A DNA stretch of 15,097 nucleotides, from contig WPIO01000642.1 in the NCBI GenBank assembly GCA_009760855.2, positions 1-15,097 on the forward strand. The letters run 5' to 3'. A program made the position numbers and the translations under genes. The notes under the pieces were generated by a model. The model saw nothing but the letters and a program-made list of their open reading frames with translations. It did not search any database and was not told the origin of the DNA. This document shows, one piece after another, positions 7,867 through 15,097 of the stretch. Source of the stretch: Cristatella mucedo (lineage: Eukaryota > Bryozoa > Phylactolaemata > Cristatellidae). The first letter of the stretch is position 1; each line of letters starts with the position of its first letter.

Positions 7867-8167
7867 TTAAATCAAGTATTTAGATCTATGCTGGTGACAT
7901 ATACCAATACTATCCATGTATCTCAGTTTGCCAGCCTGTCTATGTTTCTCAACCGCCAAGGTGCATGAATCAACAGACTCAAGCTCATTATGGAAATTAT
8001 CTGCCCTCTAAGCTAATGAGGATGCTGATTTAATAAACTGCTCGGCTGCGGTTACGTTTTGTCCACGACTGGCCGACAATCGGCATGGCACTGCACATCC
8101 AGGCTGACCTGCTAAAAGCACTGCACAGTGTCGGCATCCATATAATACTTACGAAGAAAATAAGCAT
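7867..8167 (-). pseudogene. Gene Y relic in subunit B
   Basis: Exon 1 (8091-8167) has the same ATG, length and signal peptide as A (MLIFFVS start, RSAWMC end), but the splice donor is gone: the bases after GCAG read TGCCAT, from a small deletion. Exon 2 (7867-8005) follows an AG at 8006-8007 and is open for 45 codons to TAA, running straight into sequence homologous to the GTGIC part of the A cysteine-rich frame. B thus suggests that Y exon 2 and that frame were once one exon, later split in A/C by about 180 extra bases, and that the rest was lost in B by a stop and frameshift. Confidence 0.4.
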
Positions 8168-8359
8168 GACTAAGACGTTGCTAGTTGGACCTTTAAAATA
8201 GGCTCAGCCTGCGTATCGCATATTCCATCCCATTATAACTCAGCTTACTATTCCAATGTAATACCTCGCAACACGAACACTTATGCTCTAGTCACGATGG
8301 TGCGCATTTTCATTCGTTCCTTTCTATAAGTCTGGAATCTTCAGACGAGAATAGTGCGT

Positions 8360-8660
8360 TCAAATGTATGCATTCATTTGTGACATCCGATCTTGACTTT
8401 CGTACTTATAGCTGAAGTACTGTTTGGTGCAATCGCGAGTAGAAAATTCAGGCTAAGAAATTCAAGAGAAACTCGGATGCTTTGCTTTTCGGTCTGCATC
8501 GTGACAGCTGCCATCGCACATTTTTCTTTCCGACGTGCAATCCCTTCTAACGTGAATGAATATCGGTTTCAAAGTTCTGTCACTTACGTTGAGGTCCCAT
8601 CATTTTCCCGGTCTAGCTTACATATCAGAACGACACATTAACTAACCTAGTGATTGTACC
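8360..8660. other. 300 bp block present only in subunit B
   Basis: A has no counterpart between about 1770 and 1795. The block holds a plus-strand open frame of 82 codons starting at TTG (8393-8641) with a hydrophobic beginning and two cysteines. There is no ATG start, no flanking repeat and no homologue in A or C, so I do not call a gene. Confidence 0.5.
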
Positions 8661-8751
8661 ACTAAATTTCCTCACTCGGTGGCCTATATAGTCCTCAAAC
8701 CAGCATATGCTACTTGGCTAGCCGCGGGTCACGTTTGTGTGCTCACAGAGG

Positions 8752-9022
8752 CTACAACTCACTCTTAAGTGATATCGTGAGATCTCCTGACTCTATTACG
8801 TTAACGAAAGATGCTACTAATGCTTCATTATATGACAGTATTTCCTGGGTTTTTATGATTGGACAGCCGAATACTAAATTGTGCTGACACTAAGCTTTTA
8901 ACGACTAACCCTATTTGCCATTTGTTATTCCACGTGGTAGCACCATTTGTATTGTGCCAGTTGAAGCTGTGCACGTCGCAGTGAACTTTCAGGTCGTGCT
9001 TCCATTACCATACAATACGTGC
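8752..9022 (-). pseudogene. Gene Z exon relic in subunit B
   Basis: Counterpart of 1863-2140. The 3' splice site is excellent (TTATTTTTATTCTAG), and long stretches match A (QIGLVV, SAQ-S-RLS-HKNP, ALVA, SGD-T--L-SEL). Two single-base insertions relative to A shift the frame, near 8955-8965 and 8850-8860, and the DTG of A reads YNE. Either B decayed or A is a chance frame; the conservative replacements favour a once-coding minus strand, with caution because all frames of 75%-identical DNA look partly similar. Confidence 0.33.
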
Positions 9023-9644
9023 CTAGAATAAAAATAAGTTATTGGTGACCGCTCTGCAGATGTATAAATATCGTTAATAATAAAGCACATTTATTTTATG
9101 CGACTTTTAGTTAGTTACCACATCCTTATTAAAACGGTGCAATTTAAATAAATGCTGAACGATATCCTGGGGCATATCCTTTTTTCCACGGATTCAACTT
9201 CTGTAATTGCATTCACTGGATTTCATTGCTGCTTTAATAAATTAATTTCCAGTGCCTCGAACCTTTAGCTTTTCATAGTAGCCTCGAGATCAATCAGCAA
9301 TTCAACTAAATCTCTAGCAATTTATTTTGAATCGAAATGAATCCAGCAGCGATCAACTCTTACTATTCAAGAAATCACGGTGACCGGATTGGTCCAATAC
9401 GACGTAAGCTTAACTTGGTTTAGGGCTTGCGAGTTGGACCTGCTGTGTCTTTCCAACTAACTCTGCCCATAAACCCACCATATCTCTTGCTTGTCCCATC
9501 ATCTACAAAGCAGATAAATTAGTGCTTGCGTTTTGTCGTAAAAGCTTGGCAATAGTCGATTACGACAACAATAGTAATCAAATCAAATGAGTGAAAACGA
9601 CCAACCATCTCAATTCAGCGAATTGCATACCCAAGCATTACTGC

Positions 9645-10629
9645 TTAGAAAGCCGGAGGAATGTTTTCTTTTTTAGCCTGGATTACGTTAAATGTATGGC
9701 AAACGAAAGTGGTGTCCAGGGGGACCACAGTTCCAGCAAAGAGCACATGACACTCGCTTCTACTGCTAAGTTTTTCGTTACCAATACTTTGTCAAAATAG
9801 CCACAATGATCAATAATAAGTAGTCTTTTAGACATCATTCTTGCTCACTTATTAACAGTCGAGACCGACTGACTCGATCGTTTACGAAAAAGAAAGTGAA
9901 AGCCCATAAGTCTAGCAACAGTATTCAACCAAGATTCTGATTACTTTCCTTGTACTTAAGCGGCTGCGTTATTGCTGAACTCACGGGCATGCATTGTCAA
10001 TAATTTTTACGTCATTAAATACTTCAAAATACATTGAAGCGCCCTTTAAAAAAACAGAGGAAACATGAGCAGGCCGTCATGCAACACCTAACGGACTAAA
10101 AGGAAAACATTATACTCCTGTTGACAATCCCCCAGAACTAGTCAGTTTTTGAGGAAGCTACGACTATCAGCAGCTCTTACCATCATCCTCCAAAGCTAAA
10201 CACATTAAAAATGATTGGAAAAATTCTGTTCAGCGAGTTTTCAGTTTTTCTCCGTACCGGTAAGGACAAGCTTCGTAACTATTATTACACTAGCTTCTTA
10301 AGAATGAAATGCTGCAACTTGCTCTTAATACTGGTGGTCCTCAAGTTCCAGCATAATTGATCTCATGTCAAACATCAATAGTGCTGCTTTCATCGAGACT
10401 AGCATTTCAGTCCGAGCTTGCAAAATCTGTAGTAAAACTAACTCATCACTCTATCTAAAAATCCAGAAAGCATTTTGAGTGAGTCACTCTAAAAGAGTAA
10501 CAAGTGATCAAATGACTGTTGAATAATCTAGATATTCAAAATAATCCTTTACAAGAAATCTGACATTATTTCACTTCAAGTAACGCAGATCGTTTTAGAA
10601 AAACATATGATATGTGTGTATACATATAC

Positions 10630-10698
<69 letters not shown>

Positions 10699-11255
10699 CA
10701 CAAATAACCTTTCCGTACGGCAACGGTTTCGCACAGTGGTACAGTGCAGGTGTCTTACAACTAAGATCAATTATTTTAACCCTACAGCATATTTGAAGAA
10801 TACACATGTTGATTTGTTCCGTCAAGGCACCAAGAAGGAAAATTTAGTTCCTATATTTTATATCAAAATTTCAATCGTAATCGTCAACACTGTGCCCTAA
10901 AAGCCCACTAAAAGAGCTCAGCTGAAACACAATCATACTGTCACTCAGCATTTGGTTTTGTGACATTAGGGCATTAGGCTGATAATCAAACTAACCTTCA
11001 AATAAAGCTGCGCCATCCATTAGCTGTTCTTCCAGACTTTCAGCGGAAACTTCCTAAAATGCACGGAAAATATTCGCCCGTAAAATGTCTGTTTATTGAT
11101 TAGACTTTAGTGTCATCTAGTCTGGCACATCATATTACCGTGTAATAGTCTACTGGATATTCAGAAAGTCTTTTATATTTACCTGATTATATGCTGCGAG
11201 CACCAGGACGGTGAAAAGAACGAACAGCAAGGCCAACTTCATTTCCTATGATTTT
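9645..11255 (-). CDS. Gene X: small secreted protein, three exons (subunit B)
   Basis: Exon 1 lies between a pyrimidine-rich acceptor (CATCTACAG, ending 11256) and a CAG/GTAAAT donor; its ATG at 11242 opens 20 codons of classic signal peptide (MKLALLFVLFTVLVLAA). It ends in phase 0 at 11183. Exon 2 (9985-10043) follows CTGTTTTTTTAAAG, is open for 19 codons plus two bases and ends at GTGAGT. Exon 3 (9645-9762) follows TTAGCAG in matching phase and is open for 38 codons to TAA. The predicted product is 78 residues, secreted, with three cysteines in the mature part and a lysine-rich tail (AKKENIPPAF). Intron 1 is 1139 bases and contains the TA microsatellite; intron 2 is 222. Function is not recognised. 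The acceptor before the ATG hints at an untranslated first exon further right. No AATAAA was found downstream. Exon 1 is well supported; exon 3 is the weakest link. Confidence 0.38.
10633..10693. repeat. (TA)n microsatellite, about 61 bp
   Basis: An uninterrupted alternating AT run, likely length-variable and able to form cruciform DNA. It sits inside the first intron of the proposed gene X. The isoleucine/tyrosine open frames across it are artefacts of the repeat. Confidence 0.97.
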
Positions 11256-11900
11256 CTGTAGATGCGGAAATCAGACAGATTAATTGACAGTTAGTTCTAT
11301 TCAAAAATAGCAATTCGTAATGATTTACCGTCGCATGACATGTACAATTGAAAAGTCGCGACCCTCGAATTAACGACTTTGCTTTGCAGACTTTTCAAAA
11401 ACTTAAATACAGATTTACTAAAAATACGAAGCCAGAATCCATGACGTGTGTCCAGCTTAGTGACTAGGTAGCAGCTGAATTTCAAATCCCAGCCAAGTTA
11501 AGTTTAACTTGGACACTTTTTCTTTGCAATCCTTATAGCCGCCTATGGACTTGCGTCATTCACATGGAAAAGTTAGATTTACCAAACTGTTTGTCGTTAG
11601 AACGTTAGAACGTCACTTACGTGTGGTACGACCTTTTATGCTCAGATTGGTATGCATGTGCAAGTTGAAATGGGCAAAATATTGCCTGAAATGACTAATC
11701 AAAACAAGAAGTAGCAGCTTAACGTGTCGACATTATACAGGTAATGGTATCAGTGCAAATGAACCTGCTAATTCTAAAGAAACAGTGTCCCATGCATAAT
11801 GCCATTTATAGTTTCAACAACTGCATTGCAACGTTAATAATAAAAATTTGGCATAGGACTGCAAAACCCATGAGCAGAAAAGTACTGACATTCAGGCAAC
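11256..11900. other. Unassigned right end of subunit B
   Basis: This is the region upstream of the gene X signal exon, where its promoter would be expected. I see no clear TATA box, only a 9 bp tandem (CGTTAGAA twice, near 11600) and a palindrome at 11493-11512. A minus-strand 62-codon frame (11297-11485) lacks a credible start or splice context. Part of it resembles 4800-5100 only weakly. Confidence 0.4.
11493..11512. repeat. 20 bp palindrome
   Basis: CCAAGTTAA and TTAACTTGG are perfect inverted arms around GT. No function can be inferred; it could be a protein-binding site upstream of gene X. Confidence 0.85.
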
Positions 11901-12185
11901 AGCCGTTCCTACCTCAATGACAGTCCTCGTTTCCAGCAGAGTTTCAGCTCGAAATAGAATAATATATAGCACCGTGTTCCCAAAATATTTTGGTTCTAAT
12001 GATTTCACAATACCTAGAATGTGTTTTTTCAATCAATCTGCTTGTGTGTTCGTCATTATGGAACTATGCTGCAGGTATTCACGTGATAGGACCCATAAGT
12101 TCCGACCAAAGAACGAAACACGGGATTACCAGCAGATTGCAAATTCGCCATCAACCTGGGTAAGGTATTTGGTGATTGATCAGCG

Positions 12186-12389
12186 TCAAGAGTTCAACCA
12201 GCAGCAGACCTTGGCATGTACTGTACGGCTATGGTATTCACAGAGCACGGCTGAACAATTGCTTGCCAATCTAATAATGCTGTTGCACGTTTCTACTTTT
12301 TCGACTTTTTTTGCTGTTTTTACACAACCGCTGGCAGCCGTTCCTGACATTGCGATGTCGAAAAGGCTTGTAAAACAGAATGTCCACAT
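12186..12389 (-). CDS. Second cysteine-rich small protein frame (copy C)
   Basis: An ATG at 12389 on the minus strand opens 67 codons to TGA. The first 21 residues (MWTFCFTS start, then SGTAASG) could be a weak signal peptide. The remaining 46 hold six cysteines spaced C-x11-C-x9-C-x4-C-x11-CC with a lysine-rich first loop. Such density suits a disulfide-rich secreted peptide, but no known family is recognised. It could instead be an exon, because acceptor-like AGs (TTTTACAAG, GCAATGTCAG) lie inside the frame. The plus strand carries a 162-codon open frame across the same bases, so one of the two is a shadow. B has lost the ATG and gained a stop. Copy A is identical over bases 1-151. Confidence 0.3.
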   Translation of the reverse strand: MWTFCFTSLFDIAMSGTAASGCVKTAKKVEKVETCNSIIRLASNCSAVLCEYHSRTVHAKVCCWLNS

Positions 12390-12529
12390 AGTACGGCTTA
12401 TCTGATGCAAATATGCCAAGCTCGAACTATACATTCGATGACTTGCTGATCAACTTAAAGAAGTACCTTATGTCGTAAGACTAGGGTTTAAGTGCTGACA
12501 GAAACCAGTCGGATTGTGAACGGAACACA

Positions 12530-12587
12530 GACCAGTAATCCCGTAATGACGCGAATACTTATTCGCGTCATTATGGGATTACAGGTC
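12530..12587. repeat. 26 bp inverted repeat (copy C)
   Basis: Identical to the hairpin at 292-349, with the same two arm mismatches. Confidence 0.93.
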
Positions 12588-12798
12588 AGTTAATCGCCCT
12601 GCCAATATAAAAGGTCGATACCCTGAGATAGATGGGCAGCCAGGATTCAAAACTTGGGGCACATGTATTAAAGCTAATACGAGCTCCAGTTCACAAAAGT
12701 TAGTTCACAGTTCATAGCTCTAGCTCACCTTCGGTATACATCGTGGCGGCTGTTGAATGCCTTAAACCGTCCGCTAGTGTCAAGTAAGCTAGTCGGCA

Positions 12799-12888
12799 CT
12801 ACGGATATGGACTTAATGCATCAAGATATGACGGCTCTTCTTCCCTGCCACTTTCATTCTTCTGCCGGCGTACTCTCATGCTTTTGCG
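12799..12888 (-). CDS. Candidate terminal exon, basic then acidic (copy C)
   Basis: Base-identical to 560-649, including the acceptor AG and the TAG stop. The plus-strand frame that overlaps this region in A is shortened in C by a 1-base insertion and nearby changes (about 12698-12705), whereas this minus-strand frame is untouched. That is a mild reason to prefer the minus strand. Confidence 0.27.
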   Translation of the reverse strand, partial: RKSMRVRRQKNESGREEEPSYLDALSPYP

Positions 12889-13003
12889 CTGAACCTACAA
12901 CTAATCAAGCTAAAAAGTTGAGGAGTAGCCTGTATTCCTCGCACGTCGGCTGAGACCAGCATCTTTTAGATAAATACACTTGAATTCTGGTCGTAAAGCT
13001 AAC

Positions 13004-13040
13004 TAGTTGGCAGGGGTGGGGGGCTAAGCCCGTCCAACTA
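13004..13040. repeat. G-rich hairpin (copy C)
   Basis: Same as 765-801, with the same stem and G runs. Confidence 0.75.
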
Positions 13041-13136
13041 CCGCCTCCCAAATTGTGAGTTTTTTAACTTCAGTTCAATTGCTTCACTTGATACTTTAGC
13101 TGTTTTTGCTATTATCGATCACGATCACGAACATTT

Positions 13137-13379
13137 TCAGCAGCCCCTCGGATGTTGCCTGGGCGTGCAGTTACAGTGTGATGTAATATTCGTACGGTCC
13201 TGTCTCAGTTCGAGACATAAAGGGAAGCAGTGGGGAAATGTGCATGGATCATCCAAAAAACCGCCAAAGTACACGTTTCCGTTGCGATCATCTCCATGTG
13301 AATATTCCCCCCGTCGACGAGCTAACCAGCTAATTCTATTATTTAGATCAATGAGGTGGCATATACCAGTACCATCCAC
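13137..13379 (-). CDS. Cysteine-rich open frame, candidate exon (copy C)
   Basis: Identical in sequence to 892-1134, with the same cysteine spacing and no ATG start. Two changes flank it without touching it: an extra 6 bases just beyond its stop (near 13119) and a cluster of substitutions just upstream of its start (13406-13420). Confidence 0.32.
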   Translation of the reverse strand: MDGTGICHLIDLNNRISWLARRRGEYSHGDDRNGNVYFGGFLDDPCTFPHCFPLCLELRQDRTNITSHCNCTPRQHPRGC

Positions 13380-13527
13380 GTAGCTCTTTCAGTTCTCCAG
13401 GCACAGGTATATACATAGTGCACCGTTGATGACACTATAGTTTCTCCTATTTAGCGCAGGCATACTTACATTAATAATCATAAAATTAACAGTCACACGA
13501 TTGTCATAGAACCATCAGACAATCCAA

Positions 13528-13533
13528 TTTATT
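13528..13533 (-). terminator. Poly(A) signal AATAAA for gene Y (copy C)
   Basis: Same position relative to the Y stop as in copy A (22 bases downstream) and the same TG-rich following sequence. Confidence 0.4.
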
Positions 13534-13555
13534 TGTAAGCCCTTTACATCTGCTG

Positions 13556-13822
13556 CTAAGGAAGCATAATCAAATGCTTAGTGGTAGCACGCTCAACGAC
13601 AGCAAGCATAGCATGGTTAGAAGCTGCACTTTCATGCTCAGCATACAAGTCTTCTACCCTGTAAGCTAATGAGACTGTTGAGTCAGCAAACCGTGTCTGC
13701 AATGGCGTTTTGTGGACGATTGGCCGACAATCGGCATGGTCCTACCTGCACATCCAGGCTGACCTGCTAGCAGCACTGAGCAGAGTCGACAGCCATAAAG
13801 TACTTACAAAGAAAATAAGCAT
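13556..13822 (-). CDS. Gene Y: small secreted protein, two exons (copy C)
   Basis: Exon 1 is 13746-13822 and exon 2 is 13556-13658, with the same donor, acceptor, phase and 59-residue product as copy A. Four of the A/C substitutions fall in the 87-base intron, including GTAGGT to GTAGGA at the donor, while the exons carry only one, a synonymous alanine change at 13625. This agrees with the exon boundaries, but the numbers are small. Confidence 0.42.
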
Positions 13823-13887
13823 GACTAAGACATTGCCAAACGGTCGCCTAAAGTAGGCTCAGCCAGCATATCTCTTTCACCATCTCC

Positions 13888-13893
13888 TTTATA
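13888..13893 (-). promoter_or_regulatory. TATA box of gene Y (copy C)
   Basis: Minus-strand TATAAA at the same distance from the ATG as in copy A. Confidence 0.4.
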
Positions 13894-14107
13894 GCTCATG
13901 TACTATTCCAAAGCGACATCTCTAAAGACGAACATTTCAGCTCTTGTCTCAAAGGTGCACTTTTAAGGATGCGATTTGCCTCAGGTCAGGATCGCTTTGA
14001 CGAGGATAGCAGGCTCAAATGTAAGGGATCATGTTAGACACCTGCGGTTTGCATAGTCTTCAAACCAAAATTGGTTCCTTGGATAGCCATGGCTCTAGTT
14101 CGTGTGC

Positions 14108-14385
14108 TCAAAGAGGCTGCAACTCACTCCTAAGTGTTGTCGTGACATCTCCTGACAAAAGGACCTTAGCAGAACAAGCTACCAAAGCTCCTGTATCTGA
14201 CAGAATTGCTGGGTTCTTATGTGTTGACAGTCGCATACTAACTTGTGCTGACAATGACCTTCCTACTACTAACCCTATTTGCAGTTTGTCACACCACATG
14301 TTAGCACCAGTTGTAGTGAGCCAACTGAAGCTGTTCACGTAACCGTAACCTGTAGGTTGTCTACCCTTGCCACGCCTATATGTGA
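14108..14385 (-). CDS. Gene Z candidate terminal exon (copy C)
   Basis: Matches 1863-2140 over its full length, with the same splice acceptor and stop. The single difference (C to A at 14111) turns the last leucine codon CTG into CTT, which is silent on this strand, while on the opposite strand it changes His to Gln. Confidence 0.33.
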
Positions 14386-14995
14386 CTTGAATGAAAATAT
14401 GTTAGCTCTTAACACTCTGGAGATGTTTAAATATTTTTATTTTTGGAGCACATTTATTTTTCACAACTTTCAGTTGCCTACAATATGTGTGACGCTGCTG
14501 CACAATTTGTCACACCCTTAATAACAACCTAGGACATATACATTTTGTCGTCGGTCAAACTTCTGCAGTTATGTTTACTAAATTAGATCTTTGCATTGAT
14601 GAATGACGTTCGAGCACCTCGAAGCTTTCGATTTGTGCAGTAGCTTCACCATCAATGATCAATTCAACTCAACCATTAGCAATAGTTTTGAATCGAGAGT
14701 AATCTAGCAGCGACCAGCTCTTACTATTCAAAAACTCACGATGACTAGATTTATCCCATACGACCTAAGCCTAACTGCTTTAGTACTTTCGAGTCAGTAC
14801 CTCCATGTCTTTCCAAATAACCCTGCCAAGAAACCAACCGCATCTCTCGCTCGTCTTACCATCTGCACGGCAGAAACATTCGGGATTGCATTTTGTCGCA
14901 TGAACATTTTTTTATAGTCAATTGCAACGACAAAAACGAATGAATGGAATCATATGAAACCACCGACAGTCGCAATTCAGCGAATTGCATAAGCT

Positions 14996-15029
14996 AAGCA
15001 TTACTGCATAGAAAACAGCAGTAATGCTT
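14996..15029. repeat. 12 bp perfect inverted repeat (copy C)
   Basis: Same palindrome as 2749-2782; both arms are unchanged, while bases next to it (14993, 15031) differ from A. Confidence 0.9.
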
Positions 15030-15054
15030 TCACTTTTTAGACACGATCATGATA

Positions 15055-15097
15055 CAGAAACATTGAAAGTGTCTACATCGAAAGTGTCACCTCAATA
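15055..15097. other. Deletion junction in copy C
   Basis: After CATGATA (ending 15054) C stops matching A 2808 and instead matches A from about 4408 to 4443 (AGAAACA, then ACATCGAAAG and GTCACCTCAATA). About 1.6 kb is thus missing. ATA occurs at both A breakpoints (2805-2807 and 4405-4407). C also has GAAAGTGTC twice within 26 bases, where A has one related copy. Confidence 0.85.

Larger units (their letters stand above)
4800..11900. repeat. Subunit B: older diverged tandem copy of the same sequence
   Basis: B aligns collinearly with A and C throughout: A 241 matches 5497, A 810-860 matches 7595-7645, A 1490-1595 matches about 8080-8185, A 1840-2140 matches 8735-9022, A 3060-3260 matches 9945-10150, and A 4020-4080 matches 10908-10975. 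Identity looks like roughly 70-75% with many indels, and some blocks reach about 90%. The limits are soft: recognisable similarity to the stretch before C begins near 4800 and is clear from 5150. A to B spacing is about 5.26 kb and B to C about 6.98 kb, because B has extra blocks. Confidence 0.9.
12239..15054. repeat. Copy C of the 12.24 kb unit
   Basis: Near-identical to 1-2807. Homology to copy A also continues after 15054, but to A near 4408 rather than A 2808, so C carries a 1.6 kb deletion (see 15055-15097). Sequence upstream of 12239 matches the stretch before subunit B (5150-5257), showing that C is joined to the preceding subunit without a visible scar. Confidence 0.97.

Noticed and set aside
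10607-10900. Open frames on both strands with long Ile-Tyr runs
   Set aside because: They are translations of the TA microsatellite.

Overview
The window looks like non-coding-rich nuclear DNA of a metazoan. It is AT-rich, has no operon-like gene packing and no bacterial ribosome-site logic, carries CA/TA microsatellites, and its plausible coding pieces are short exons with GT/AG borders. Two of these pieces encode N-terminal signal peptides. Small secreted or cysteine-rich products in a repeated cluster would suit an arthropod, possibly an arachnid or tick, but I could not place the species and no protein was recognised with certainty.

The firm result is the architecture. Bases 1-2807 (copy A) recur nearly unchanged at 12239-15054 (copy C), a period of about 12.24 kb. 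Between them lies an older, clearly diverged copy of the same sequence (subunit B, about 4.8-11.9 kb) in the same orientation. The 12.24 kb period is therefore a higher-order unit made of two related subunits of about 5.3 and 7.0 kb. B carries extra blocks (about 5932-7515 and 8360-8660) and lacks others. C lacks about 1.6 kb that A has (A 2808-4407).

All coding candidates that I favour lie on the minus strand, so each subunit reads right to left. The order is gene X (signal exon at 11183-11255, then exons near 10.0 and 9.7 kb in B), gene Z (exon 1863-2140 in A), gene Y (TATA box, signal exon 1501-1577, exon 2 1311-1413, poly(A) signal 1283-1288 in A), a cysteine-rich frame (892-1134), a short basic/acidic terminal exon (560-649), and a second cysteine-rich frame (12186-12389 in C, cut by the window edge in A). 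The subunits have decayed in a complementary way. X is open only in B and is a relic in A, whereas Y, Z and the two cysteine-rich frames are open in A and C but broken in B.

The exon calls are inferences from splice signals, reading phase and comparison of copies; none is backed by transcript or database evidence. Large parts, such as 3214-4800, 5932-7515 and 11256-11900, hold nothing I can assign.
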